Origin: Paenibacillus sp.
GTDB lineage: Bacteria > Bacillota > Bacilli > Paenibacillales > Paenibacillaceae
NCBI GenBank assembly: GCA_023512345.1
Contig: JAILZT010000009.1
Span: 62,001 to 126,000 of the forward strand
DNA: 64,000 nt
Reading direction: 5' to 3'
Under the pieces are notes generated by a model. That model was given only the letters and a program-made list of their open reading frames with translations, was not told the DNA's origin and did no database searches. The position numbers and the translations under genes were made by a program. Shown one piece after another: positions 52,692-60,746 of this stretch; the stretch's first letter is position 1; each line of letters begins with the position of its first letter.

Positions 52692-52962
52692 AGCGTTTAT
52701 CAAGCAAGTTTGCTTCATTAAGGGTATTCAGGAATTTCTCCAGATCTGCGTGTGCCTGCTCGGTAGTAATCTCATATTCCGCTGCAATCCGTTCAGCTAT
52801 TTGGCCAGGCAGGAGTTCCTGATCCAGCAGCTCCATAATTCTCCCGCCAACCTCATTCAGTCTGGTAACTATACAAAGATCAGCATCAAGTACGATCCAT
52901 TCCCCATCCATCTGCGTTAAGTCCAGACCGGGTTTGCGTTTTATTTTATCTGTCATGATCAT
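52681..52962 (-). CDS. PqqD-like RiPP recognition element protein
   Basis: A 93-aa PqqD-family protein: GEWIVLDADLCIVTRLNEVGGRIMELLD shows the beta-wing plus helix pattern, followed by IAERIAAEYEITTEQAHADLEKFL and a short tail. Stand-alone PqqD/RRE proteins bind the leader of RiPP precursors (often at a Tyr-x-x-Pro motif) and bring it to modifying enzymes. Its ATG forms a four-base ATGA overlap with the kinase-like gene stop; a second ATG lies two codons in. The precursor at 54942 has a matching Tyr-x-x-Pro leader. Confidence 0.9.
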   Translation of the reverse strand: MIMTDKIKRKPGLDLTQMDGEWIVLDADLCIVTRLNEVGGRIMELLDQELLPGQIAERIAAEYEITTEQAHADLEKFLNTLNEANLLDKRYEG

Positions 52963-53768
52963 GATATCTTCCCCCAGAATAAGTTATTTTTTTGGAAATA
53001 CAGTTCGTGAAAAGGAACCTGCTTGGCAAGCAACTTTCCCAGCTTCATAATTTTCATCGTTTCTGTGGCATCGTAGGACCAGTAAAAGACTTTATCGAGG
53101 ATTCGGATAAAAGCTTCCCTTTCCGCAATCGCTTGGGTAAAGATTTCCTCGGATTGGTTCAATAGATAAACTCCAGCCAAAGGAATGCTTCCGGAGGCTC
53201 TTTCGGATAAAAGCTCACTTCGAAACGGGGAATCAAATATCGAAATCCCCTCTGCGGTGATCCGAACAATGCTGGCTTCATCGGATAGAAGCTGTCTTGG
53301 ACTGGATAGGCGGGCAGCGGTTGACTTCCCGGCACCGGAATGTCCTGAGAACAGGTAGGCTCTGCCATCATCGATCACACAGGAAGAGTGAATGAGCAGA
53401 CCCCAGCCGAGATGAACGATATATAAGCTGTACAGGTGCATCATGGCATGCTTCAAGGCAAACGAATCATAAACGATCAATGAGGCCTCTTTAAAAAGAG
53501 GATCTACCCTTATTTGATAATCAGGACGGGTAAAGATGAGCAAACCGTCCTCGGATGTATTCTTTTCAACATGAAAGCTTCCGGTAAACGGTGAGCCACC
53601 CTCATGGATATGAACATTCATTGAGGGTATTTGTGGCGGTTCGGTTCCGATTCCAGCAGGGGCAATTCCGTCTATGGGGAAGAAGGCTTGCAGCCATTCC
53701 GCAATCCAAGGGACAGAAGTGTGTGTGAGCAAACGTTGCTCAGCGATAACCAGCTTAAGCTCTACCAT
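52959..53768 (-). CDS. HPr-kinase-like protein of the RiPP cluster
   Basis: A 269-aa protein with the HprK/PEP-carboxykinase-like fold: GWGLLIHSSCVIDD, then P-loop SGHSGAGKST (141-150) and LLSDEASIVR. It lacks the N-terminal domain of true HPr kinase. Similar kinases in paeninodin-type lasso clusters phosphorylate a Ser near the peptide C-terminus, so peptide phosphorylation is plausible; the precursor here has only one Ser after the N-terminal region (Ser24) and Thr49 near its end. ATG 53768 lies inside the end of the nucleotidyltransferase gene (14-bp overlap) with GGAG 9 nt upstream. Confidence 0.87.
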   Translation of the reverse strand: MVELKLVIAEQRLLTHTSVPWIAEWLQAFFPIDGIAPAGIGTEPPQIPSMNVHIHEGGSPFTGSFHVEKNTSEDGLLIFTRPDYQIRVDPLFKEASLIVYDSFALKHAMMHLYSLYIVHLGWGLLIHSSCVIDDGRAYLFSGHSGAGKSTAARLSSPRQLLSDEASIVRITAEGISIFDSPFRSELLSERASGSIPLAGVYLLNQSEEIFTQAIAEREAFIRILDKVFYWSYDATETMKIMKLGKLLAKQVPFHELYFQKNNLFWGKIS

Positions 53769-54894
53769 TTGTTTTGACTCCTATCCTTTTAGTAAGAAAC
53801 CTGAAAAGTCTTCCTATCCGCTGGCGGTATAACTTCATATAGATCAAGGCTTTAACGGAGGTAATATTCTGCTCTTGTCTAAGGGAATACACAGCAAGTG
53901 AAGGATAGGGCAGAATTAAATTCAGTAGTAGCTTAACTCTGTACTTTCCACGGTCAACGGTCCGCCAAGCGAATATGAAACAATGAACTGCATTCTCCAC
54001 ATGCATGGAATTGCGGATTAAACGGTTGTTCCAAGAGGCGAACTTCCCCATCTTAGGTGTGTAAGGCAGCGGTTTGACCGTATGAAGAGCCGGGAAGAAC
54101 TCATAGACGATAGCAAGAGCTTCTTGAACTCTTTTTAGAGTAAAGTCCTCTCGGGCTTGCTTAAATAATTCGGAATAATCCAATTCATCGCCGCGTTTAA
54201 ACAGCAGGTGCGCAATATCCAATACATGCTTGGCGGAGTCCATGCTGTGATTGGCGCCGTGTAGGCAAATCGTATAAAAAGTATGCCTAACCGACAGCTG
54301 TTTGATATATGTATAGGGGTGAAGAGAATGAGCTTCTGTCCACAAGTTTTCGGTATTTAGGCTTGCGCTGCTGCTCTTGATTAGATTCCAATGAACTTCA
54401 ATCATAGAGGGCAGGCTTGCTGATGTTCGTTGTTTATAGAAGACGCGGTGAAAATGGTCGGGATTAATGGGGTCTTCCAGATCATAGCCCATTTCATGCA
54501 CTAGAGCGATGGTGGCCTCTACATCTTCAGGTCGTACCAGAATATCGATATCGGAAGTAAAACGGGCACCCAAATGGCCGAGATAGGTTTCGGAAAAGAG
54601 AGTTCCCTTAAGAGGTATTGCCTTAATCTTTGCCTCTTCCAAACGTTCAAATAGCAGCGAGCTTTCTTTTTTTAGCAGCAGATTACGGTATAAGGCTTCT
54701 TTACGCCCGGCCTGCAGCCGATTCTGAAAAAACTGCGGCGTGCGTTCAAGCTGTCCGCTATCGGTAAGTAGTTGATAAATTAGAGGGGAGAGGCCCTGTA
54801 ATTCGATGTAGGCGAGATAGTCCCGGTACATCGTCTCATCCGCTCTGGGTAATTCATTTATTATGTAGAGCTCTTGAAGAAAAGAATAGACCAT
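53755..54894 (-). CDS. Nucleotidyltransferase-family protein of the RiPP cluster
   Basis: A 379-aa protein matching the uncharacterised nucleotidyltransferase family (NTP_transf_5-like) often found in lasso and related peptide clusters. The core AIPLKGTLFSETYLGHLGARFTSDIDILVRPED supplies the metal-binding Asp-x-Asp (SDIDI). The remainder is helical, with an HXXH-like segment ICLHGANHSMDSAKHVLDIAHLL. It may transfer a nucleotide or sugar to the peptide or act on an intermediate; the reaction is unknown. ATG 54894 follows a G-rich site; ATG 54912 has none. First enzyme gene after the precursor, 47 bp downstream of it. Confidence 0.85.
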   Translation of the reverse strand: MVYSFLQELYIINELPRADETMYRDYLAYIELQGLSPLIYQLLTDSGQLERTPQFFQNRLQAGRKEALYRNLLLKKESSLLFERLEEAKIKAIPLKGTLFSETYLGHLGARFTSDIDILVRPEDVEATIALVHEMGYDLEDPINPDHFHRVFYKQRTSASLPSMIEVHWNLIKSSSASLNTENLWTEAHSLHPYTYIKQLSVRHTFYTICLHGANHSMDSAKHVLDIAHLLFKRGDELDYSELFKQAREDFTLKRVQEALAIVYEFFPALHTVKPLPYTPKMGKFASWNNRLIRNSMHVENAVHCFIFAWRTVDRGKYRVKLLLNLILPYPSLAVYSLRQEQNITSVKALIYMKLYRQRIGRLFRFLTKRIGVKTNGRA

Positions 54895-54941
54895 GGGACA
54901 CCCCGCCTTCATCTGAAATCATTACCTATTTTCATGCAGCC

Positions 54942-55112
54942 TTATTTATTACCCTTGCCTGGGTTGGTTCCCAAGTTAGGACCGCCGCCATGATTGCCGT
55001 TACCGTTGCCGTTACCGTTGTGCAAACCGTTGTTTTGACCTGAAATCTTTGTTTCAAACACAATTTCTTGCTGTTCGAGAACTGCAGGAGCAATGTAGGA
55101 TCTTTTTGTCAT
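54942..55112 (-). CDS. Gly/Asn-rich RiPP-like precursor peptide, 56 aa
   Basis: ATG 55112 follows GGGAGG at 9 nt spacing and opens a 56-codon frame. The N-terminal leader reads MTKRSYIAPAVLEQQEIVFE, with a Tyr-x-x-Pro motif followed by Leu as in leaders recognised by PqqD-type proteins of lasso clusters; then TKISGQNNGL. The C-terminal half is a Gly/Asn repeat (five N-G units, HNGNGNGNGNHGGG) ending PNLGTNPGKGNK. It contains no Cys. Its position as first gene before an RRE, kinase, nucleotidyltransferase, S26 peptidase and exporter identifies it as the likely substrate. It does not look like a known lasso core. Confidence 0.78.
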   Translation of the reverse strand: MTKRSYIAPAVLEQQEIVFETKISGQNNGLHNGNGNGNGNHGGGPNLGTNPGKGNK

Positions 55113-55280
55113 TATAGTTCACCTCCCTTCGTTATTAAGAACAATTTTACCTAGTTTATCATTTTAGACGAACCTAAATAAAGAATTATTTTTTTGATTA
55201 GTTCTCTTTACCCAGAAAGTTAGAAGCTAAAACATAAAGGTCGCAGTACAAAGGATACAGTGTTAAGGAAATTATCATCA

Positions 55281-55318
55281 AAAAGGGACCCTGCTCTTGT
55301 AAAATCGAGCAGGGTCCC
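55281..55318 (-). terminator. Terminator after the CotF-like gene
   Basis: GGGACCCTGCTC pairs with GAGCAGGGTCCC; T-run on the minus strand. The 55113-55280 stretch upstream of the precursor is AT-rich and should hold its promoter. Confidence 0.92.
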
Positions 55319-55329
55319 TGGTTCACTTT

Positions 55330-55686
55330 TTACTGAATATTTGCACTGCTGTAGGGAAATTGGGTGGAGTAGTTGTCAAACTGCTTATAGGCTTGATCCA
55401 GCTTGGTTTGTTCCTCCGCCTCCAGCTTATAATGTCCTTTTTGGAACATGAGCTCATACATCGCATATTGGCATTGATGCGTTTCATTCAATACCATCAG
55501 GATATCCTCGTGGAGGTTCGGATGGCTCGCTTCTCTAGCGGAAATGTTAAAGCTGTCGGTTAAGTATTTTTCCATAGCAAGGATGTCATTCACTCGATCC
55601 CGATCGTTAAGCTCAGGACCCTTTGTTTTTGGCTCATAAGGAGGTTTTGGGTTTTTGATTATATTTTTGTTTTCATTGGGGCTCAT
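55330..55686 (-). CDS. CotF-family spore coat protein
   Basis: A 118-aa protein of the CotF/ferritin-like coat family: NDILAMEKYLTDSFNISAREASHPNLHEDILMVLNETHQCQYAMYELMFQKGHYKLE is a typical two-helix segment, and the Asn/Pro/Lys-rich N-terminus is low complexity. Expected in the spore coat. AAAGGAG precedes the ATG by 10 nt. It lies 20 bp after another small helical protein gene and both probably share a transcript. Confidence 0.85.
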   Translation of the reverse strand: MSPNENKNIIKNPKPPYEPKTKGPELNDRDRVNDILAMEKYLTDSFNISAREASHPNLHEDILMVLNETHQCQYAMYELMFQKGHYKLEAEEQTKLDQAYKQFDNYSTQFPYSSANIQ

Positions 55687-55706
55687 GGGAAAGGCACTCC
55701 TTTCTA

Positions 55707-55988
55707 TTATTGCAGCTTTTGCTGGACCGTTTTCATTTCCGAATCATTGTCATTTTGCAGGTGCTTTAACAAGAGCTCGTAATGACGCTGATGCATTTGA
55801 CCCGCCTGATCAATGGCCTTACTGATATCAGAATCCGAGCATTCGCGAGCGAAGTGATAACATTTCTTCATAGCAATAAGCTCCCACGATAGCTGATCCT
55901 TTAGATACAGTGTGTCTTTAATAGTGATGACTTTAGGCGGTTGAGAGAAAGTAGGTTGCTGCTGCTGATCTTGCTGCTGTTTTTGCAT
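55707..55988 (-). CDS. Small CotF-like helical spore protein
   Basis: A 93-aa protein with a Gln-rich N-terminus (MQKQQQDQQQQP) and a helical body (LYLKDQLSWELIAMKKCYHFARECSDSDISKAIDQAGQMHQRHYELLLKHL) like the helices of ferritin-like/CotF proteins. AAGGAGG lies about 7 nt before the ATG. It is paired with the CotF gene downstream. The spore role is inferred from similarity and context. Confidence 0.75.
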   Translation of the reverse strand: MQKQQQDQQQQPTFSQPPKVITIKDTLYLKDQLSWELIAMKKCYHFARECSDSDISKAIDQAGQMHQRHYELLLKHLQNDNDSEMKTVQQKLQ

Positions 55989-56016
55989 GATATAGCCCTC
56001 CTTATCTGCGATAAAT

Positions 56017-56058
56017 AAAGGCGATCTATTCCCGCTTTTTGGAATAAGATCGCCTTTT
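56017..56058. terminator. Terminator after tlp
   Basis: AAAGGCGATCTATTCC pairs with GGAATAAGATCGCCTTT with one bulge and A/T runs outside; main use on the minus strand after tlp. Confidence 0.9.
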
Positions 56059-56090
56059 CTTATTTGATGGGTATTTGCAAAACGAATTAC

Positions 56091-56321
56091 CTATTCACCT
56101 GACCGCTGATGGGCGGCTTCGTCCTTAACTTCTTCGCGGAAAGCCTGGATGCTATCTTTACGACGGTCATTCTTTTCTTCGATTTGACTGCGTTCCTCGC
56201 TGCTGATTTCTGAGGAAAATTCGTTCAAATAGTCTTCAGCTTCATGAAAGTTTTCGAGTGTATTCTGAATATTTTGCTGCAAATGCTCTACATTATCTGC
56301 TCGGTTGTCCGGTTTAGCCAT
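56091..56321 (-). CDS. tlp: Small acid-soluble spore protein Tlp
   Basis: A 76-aa protein matching Tlp closely: KPDNRADNVEHLQQNIQNT, ENFHEAEDYL, and SSEERSQIEEKNDRRKDSI with FREEVKDEA near the end. Tlp is a minor SASP made in the forespore. The strongly charged, helical, cysteine-free composition fits. GGGGG lies upstream of the ATG. It is transcribed alone between two terminators, as usual for SASP genes. Confidence 0.95.
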   Translation of the reverse strand: MAKPDNRADNVEHLQQNIQNTLENFHEAEDYLNEFSSEISSEERSQIEEKNDRRKDSIQAFREEVKDEAAHQRSGE

Positions 56322-56423
56322 TAGTGGTCGCCCCCTGGGTCATTTAATGCGCTCACTGGAACGCTAAAGGGTAGTTTGATCGGTAGGGGGGGATATTATG
56401 CATTATTAATTCTATATCTATAC

Positions 56424-56472
56424 AAAAAGCACCGTGCCTTACAGAATTAGCTTCTGCAGAGCACGGTGCTTT
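56424..56472 (-). terminator. Terminator after udk
   Basis: AAAGCACCGTGC pairs with GCACGGTGCTTT around a 23-nt loop; A-run on the plus strand. Confidence 0.88.
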
Positions 56473-56484
56473 AACATGCCAAAT

Positions 56485-57120
56485 TTAAACCTCGGCCCAT
56501 TTCTGGTCGCCTGTTAGGTACTTTTCGGTCAATACAGTAAGCAGTTCAATACCCACTGCGTTTTGTCCGCCTTCAGGAAGAATCAAATCAGCGTATTTCT
56601 TGGAAGGCTCGATAAAGGCTTCATGCATCGGTTTGACGGTAGTCAAATATTGATGGTGAATCGATTGAATCGTACGTCCGCGTTCTTCGATATCCCGGAG
56701 TACCCGGCGAAGGATACGCACATCGGGATCTGTATCCACAAATACCTTAATATCGAGCAGCGCACGGAGTTTCTCGTCAGACAGAACATGAAGTCCTTCG
56801 AGAATGACAATATTATTCGCCTCTAGATCTACACTATGAACAGTAGAGCGGGCATGAATCGTGAAGTCATAGACCGGTGCCTGAGCGGGCTTACCTTCTT
56901 TTAGACATTTGAGATGCTCGATTAACAGCTCGTTATCAAAGGCAAAGGGGTGATCATAATTGATGGAGCCCCGTTCAGCCATACTAAGATGCGAATGATC
57001 CTTATAGTAGTTATCCTGAGATATGAAAGTCACCTTACTCGATCCAAGACGATCAATGACGGAACGGGCAACTGTAGTTTTTCCGGAACCGGTGCCACCG
57101 GCGATACCAATAATGAGCAT
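56485..57120 (-). CDS. udk: Uridine kinase
   Basis: A 211-aa cytosolic kinase that phosphorylates uridine or cytidine in pyrimidine salvage. The P-loop is GGTGSGKTT (8-16), followed by ISQDNYYKDHSHL, NYDHPFAFDNELL, PVYDFTIHARS and the lid region RILRRVLRDIEERGRT, all typical of Udk. GGAGGG lies somewhat far (about 13 nt) upstream of ATG 57120. Single gene with its own terminator. Confidence 0.96.
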   Translation of the reverse strand: MLIIGIAGGTGSGKTTVARSVIDRLGSSKVTFISQDNYYKDHSHLSMAERGSINYDHPFAFDNELLIEHLKCLKEGKPAQAPVYDFTIHARSTVHSVDLEANNIVILEGLHVLSDEKLRALLDIKVFVDTDPDVRILRRVLRDIEERGRTIQSIHHQYLTTVKPMHEAFIEPSKKYADLILPEGGQNAVGIELLTVLTEKYLTGDQKWAEV

Positions 57121-57339
57121 GGTGTTTCAATAACCCTCCCTAATGACTGCTTTTGCAATTCCAATATTGTAGCATAGCCTGTACACTTTTACACCGTCAG
57201 CTCGGCAACAAAGTATAATATTTTTTGAAATTCGTCAATATTCGGAATAATAACGCAAAGGTAAGCCACTAATCTCCATATTGTGGATTATGATATACTT
57301 TTTATAGGTAAAAACATGGGTATTAGGAGAGGAGCTTAG

Positions 57340-58437
57340 ATGAACGAATATCAATTGCTGGTTGAAGCATTCAATCGGACTACTTATCCATTATCGGGTC
57401 ATGGGAAGAGAAACATTCAAGTGTTAAAGGAAGCTTTTAAGGATACGGATGAGAAACTGGATAGTGATATATATGGGTCAGGGCAGCTGATCGAGGAATT
57501 TCAAGCCGAAATGGCGGAATTTTTGGGCAAAGAAAGTGCTGTATTTTTTCCTAGCGGAACTATGGCTCAACAGATTGCTTTAAGGATATGGTGTGATCGA
57601 AAAGGCCTTAAAAAGGTTGCTTATCATCCCTTATGCCATTTGGAAATTCATGAACAGGATGGATTGAAAGAGCTGCATCACATCGAACCTGTTTTATTAG
57701 CAAATAAGCAAAGCCTGATTCAATTGGATGACGTCCTGAACATGGGGCCAGATATTGCTTGTCTGTTGCTTGAATTGCCCCAACGTGAGATTGGCGGGCA
57801 GCTGCCGGACTACACAGAACTTGAAGCGATTTCGGCATATTGCCGTGAGCAAGGGATCCTGCTGCATTTGGATGGTGCGCGGCTTTTTGAGATACTGCCC
57901 TATTACGGGAAGACGGCTGCTGAAGTATGTGCACTTTTTGATAGTGTGTATGTATCCTTTTATAAAGGGATCGGCGGGATTGCAGGGGCTATACTTGCGG
58001 GCAGCAGCGATTTTACACAGGAATCAAAGATCTGGAAAAGAAGGCATGGCGGTGACTTAATTAGCTTATATCCTTACATAACTTCCGCTGATTATTATTT
58101 CAAACAGAGAGTACATAAGATGGGACAGTATTATGAAGGGGCCAAAGAGCTTGCTGGTTTTTTTAATCGCTGTCATGCGGTATCCACTCTCCCTCTTGTG
58201 CCTGTATCTAATATGTTTCATGTTCATTTTGAAATGCCGAAAGAGAAACTGGTCCCTATTTTGATTGCCATATATGAGTCCACGGGGATCGGGTTGGCAC
58301 AGGTTTTGAGAGAAATTGAGGGAACAACCTCCTGTTATTATGAGGTAAGTATCGGAGACCGGTATGCCGAGGTGCCAACTGAGAAGATAAGAGAAGCCTT
58401 GGAGATGCTGGATCAGAAGATGCGGGAAGCTCTTTGA
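57340..58437 (+). CDS. PLP-dependent threonine-aldolase-like lyase
   Basis: A 365-aa fold-type I PLP enzyme of the beta-eliminating lyase/threonine aldolase family. AVFFPSGTMAQQIAL binds the cofactor phosphate, LLHLDGARLFE carries the PLP-ring Asp, and Lys209 in VSFYKGIGGIAGA is the Schiff-base lysine. It probably cleaves L-threonine or a related beta-hydroxy amino acid to glycine and an aldehyde, but this branch has extra N-terminal sequence (DSDIYGSGQLIEEF) and its substrate is uncertain. AGGAGAGGAG precedes ATG 57340. Confidence 0.87.
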   Translation: MNEYQLLVEAFNRTTYPLSGHGKRNIQVLKEAFKDTDEKLDSDIYGSGQLIEEFQAEMAEFLGKESAVFFPSGTMAQQIALRIWCDRKGLKKVAYHPLCHLEIHEQDGLKELHHIEPVLLANKQSLIQLDDVLNMGPDIACLLLELPQREIGGQLPDYTELEAISAYCREQGILLHLDGARLFEILPYYGKTAAEVCALFDSVYVSFYKGIGGIAGAILAGSSDFTQESKIWKRRHGGDLISLYPYITSADYYFKQRVHKMGQYYEGAKELAGFFNRCHAVSTLPLVPVSNMFHVHFEMPKEKLVPILIAIYESTGIGLAQVLREIEGTTSCYYEVSIGDRYAEVPTEKIREALEMLDQKMREAL

Positions 58438-58453
58438 TTGGAGCACTTATATG

Positions 58454-58492
58454 AAAAAAAGAAAGGCGCCTTATCCAGGTGTCCTTTCTTTT
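58454..58492. terminator. Bidirectional terminator
   Basis: AAAGAAAGG-CGCC pairs imperfectly with GGTG-TCCTTTCTTT between convergent genes, with A/T runs. Confidence 0.82.
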
Positions 58493-58517
58493 GAGTAGAA
58501 GAATGAATGAGCTTCGT

Positions 58518-59393
58518 TTAGTTAACCTCAATGGTGAGAGAACTCTTAAAGCTCTCTCCAGGGTTCAGGCTGATAACCATTTCCTTATCCTTAAGTTCAC
58601 CAGTGAAATTATCTGCGTCCGCTATACCGTGCCAAGGCTCTACACAGACGAATGGAGCATTTTTAGGCTGCCACACACCCATATAGGGGAAGTTTTCATA
58701 GGACAGGACTACACTTTTTGAGGATTGTTTGCTTTTTAGGGATACTTGCCCAGAATTGATGTTACGGAATACCAGTGCGCCTTCTTCGAACATTTCATGG
58801 GATAACGGGAGGATCTGTTCATTCTCCAATATAACCTCTGACCTTCCGCTATCCAGCTGATTGGATTTGTTCATAAATAACCGTTCAAGAGTTTCCTTCT
58901 GTTCGAACTCCAGGTAGTAATCCTGAATATGGCCGCCCTCATCCAGTGGACAGTTAAAGGCGGGGTGTGTGCCTAGTTGGAAGAAAATATCTTTATCATC
59001 GACATTATCTACGGTATAGCTTACTTCAAGCTTATTGCCGTTCAGTGTATATGTAATATATAGATCGAACTTGTAGGGGTATATGGCTAATGTGGTTTCA
59101 TTGTAAGAGTACCGGTATACCGCCCGTGATTCACTTGCGTCAACTAACTCGAACTCACTTTGTCTAGCAAATCCGTGGTTATTTAATTTATAAGATTTAC
59201 CATCCACGCTGATCTCACCGTTATTTACTGCGCATACAATGGGGAACAGCACCGGTGAATGACCTGTCCAATATTGGGCATCCCCACTCCAAATGTACTC
59301 ACACCCGTTATCCGCTCTTTTGAAGCTTATAAGCTCTGCCCCGATGGATTTGATCTGGGCGGTCGCTAGTGAACTCTTTAAAGTTGTAATCAT
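58518..59393 (-). CDS. Aldose 1-epimerase family protein (LacX-like)
   Basis: A 291-aa galactose-mutarotase-fold protein. The N-terminal AQIKSIGAELISFKRADNGCEYIWSGD, LNNHGFARQSEF with its His, FQLGTHPAFNCPL and the Glu in VCVEPWHG are typical of the LacX/YihR branch. It likely interconverts sugar anomers, though several members bind sugar phosphates or have unclear function. It has no carbohydrate genes beside it; the siderophore uptake locus follows. Confidence 0.88.
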   Translation of the reverse strand: MITTLKSSLATAQIKSIGAELISFKRADNGCEYIWSGDAQYWTGHSPVLFPIVCAVNNGEISVDGKSYKLNNHGFARQSEFELVDASESRAVYRYSYNETTLAIYPYKFDLYITYTLNGNKLEVSYTVDNVDDKDIFFQLGTHPAFNCPLDEGGHIQDYYLEFEQKETLERLFMNKSNQLDSGRSEVILENEQILPLSHEMFEEGALVFRNINSGQVSLKSKQSSKSVVLSYENFPYMGVWQPKNAPFVCVEPWHGIADADNFTGELKDKEMVISLNPGESFKSSLTIEVN

Positions 59394-59467
59394 TAATGTA
59401 CCCCTTTCTATTTTTTGCTGATCCTATTCTACCAAAGGAAAGTATATTAAGGAAACTTAAGGGATAA

Positions 59468-59504
59468 TAAAAAGAGCCTTGCCACATGAGTATGGCAAGG
59501 CTCT
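59468..59504 (-). terminator. Terminator after the siderophore-binding protein gene
   Basis: AGAGCCTTGCC pairs perfectly with GGCAAGGCTCT; T-run on the minus strand. Confidence 0.92.
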
Positions 59505-59510
59505 ACTAGT

Positions 59511-60536
59511 TTATAGTGTAATTTCGTAAAGCTTGTACAATTCGTCAAGCATCAGGTTGGCAGCTTTGATACCACCCGCAGTGTTCCAAATGGCATCACT
59601 GACTTTATAGGCTTGTCCATTTTTTACAGCGCTTAGATTTTTCCACAGGGGATCATTGGTCCATTCCAGCTCCGTTTGGTTCGCTTTGCCATCACCGGTC
59701 TCGTACGTGAAGTAGAATATGCGGTCAGCATCGGCTTCCGGAAGACGCTCTTTCGTAATTTCATCGACGAAAGTGTCTTTTGCATTCTTAGTCATATCCG
59801 TACGGGCAAAACCAATTTGTTCAAAAATAATTCCTGAAAATGTGTTTGTATGGTAGACGCGTGTTTTTCCATCCATAAAACGAATGACGGATACTGTCTC
59901 TTTCAGCTTGTCGCCGGCTTTCGATTTGAAATCTTCAATCCGCTTATCGTATGCTGCCATTAAAGCTTCACCCTCGGTGGTTTTACCCAGTGCTTCCGCA
60001 TAAAGCTTGAAGTTATTTTGCCATTCGCCTCGCAAATCCTCAGCCATTACGGTTGGGGCGATAGCTTTCAATTGCTCATATACTTTTTCCTGACGCATTT
60101 TATTGCCGATAATGAGATCGGGCTGCAGACTGGCAATCAGCTCAAGGTTAGGTTGACTCTCCTCACCAACTTCAGTAACGCCTTCCATTTCAGCCTTGAT
60201 ATGATCATACCAGGGGCTGCCCGTCCAGGATTTAACGGCACCAACCGGGGTCACCCCAAGGGATAATACAGCTTCCGTGCCCTCGTTTGTCAGTACAACG
60301 ACTTTTAGTGGTGTGCCTGTAATTTCGGTTTCGCCCATAGCGTGTTTCACAGTACGAACCTGATCAACACTATTTGCAGCCGCCGCCGAATTGTTAGTTG
60401 TTGCGGAGTTGGCCTCCTTGGTATTGTTGGATGCTGCATTATTTCCGCATCCCGATAGTACCATGACTAGAATTAGTGCCAGCATACCCAACCAGGCAGC
60501 TCGTGTATGTTTTGTTTGTGTCCATCTTGCTGTCAT
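59511..60536 (-). CDS. Iron-siderophore ABC transporter binding lipoprotein
   Basis: A 341-aa class III periplasmic-type binding protein. Lipobox LSGC at the end of a signal peptide is followed by an Asn/Ala/Thr-rich linker; the body has VVLTNEGTEAVLSLGVTPVGA and ELIASLQPDLIIGNKMRQ, the usual FhuD/FecB-like patterns. It captures ferric siderophore and passes it to the divergently encoded FecCD permeases. ATG 60536 (MTARWTQ) follows GGGGG; the longer frame to 60602 adds a non-signal N-terminus overlapping the regulatory region. A Fur box lies upstream. Confidence 0.93.
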   Translation of the reverse strand: MTARWTQTKHTRAAWLGMLALILVMVLSGCGNNAASNNTKEANSATTNNSAAAANSVDQVRTVKHAMGETEITGTPLKVVVLTNEGTEAVLSLGVTPVGAVKSWTGSPWYDHIKAEMEGVTEVGEESQPNLELIASLQPDLIIGNKMRQEKVYEQLKAIAPTVMAEDLRGEWQNNFKLYAEALGKTTEGEALMAAYDKRIEDFKSKAGDKLKETVSVIRFMDGKTRVYHTNTFSGIIFEQIGFARTDMTKNAKDTFVDEITKERLPEADADRIFYFTYETGDGKANQTELEWTNDPLWKNLSAVKNGQAYKVSDAIWNTAGGIKAANLMLDELYKLYEITL

Positions 60537-60639
60537 AATTATTTTCCCCCTAAATTGGTGTGTTGGTTCAACTGTGAGAACCGTTATCACTCGTAATTTC
60601 AAATTTTAAAGGTAGAGTGATGTTATGTCAATCAAAATA

Positions 60640-60660
60640 TGAGAATGATTATCAGAATCA
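60640..60660. promoter_or_regulatory. Fur box
   Basis: TGAGAATGATTATCAGAATCA matches the Fur consensus (GATAATGATTATCATTATC) as a near-perfect 7-1-7 inverted repeat. It lies between the divergent binding-protein and permease genes and should repress both when iron is plentiful. Confidence 0.9.
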
Positions 60661-60746
60661 TTGACATTAACACAAGCGTAATCTAAAATTCTACGAGAGC
60701 ATATCTTGAACTGAAATTTAAGTTTATTTTTAAGAAAGTGGAACCT

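Noticed and set aside
50352..55112. Ordinary lasso peptide cluster
   Set aside because: No asparagine-synthetase-like cyclase gene and no transglutaminase-like B2 protease; the core lacks an acidic residue at the ring-closing position.
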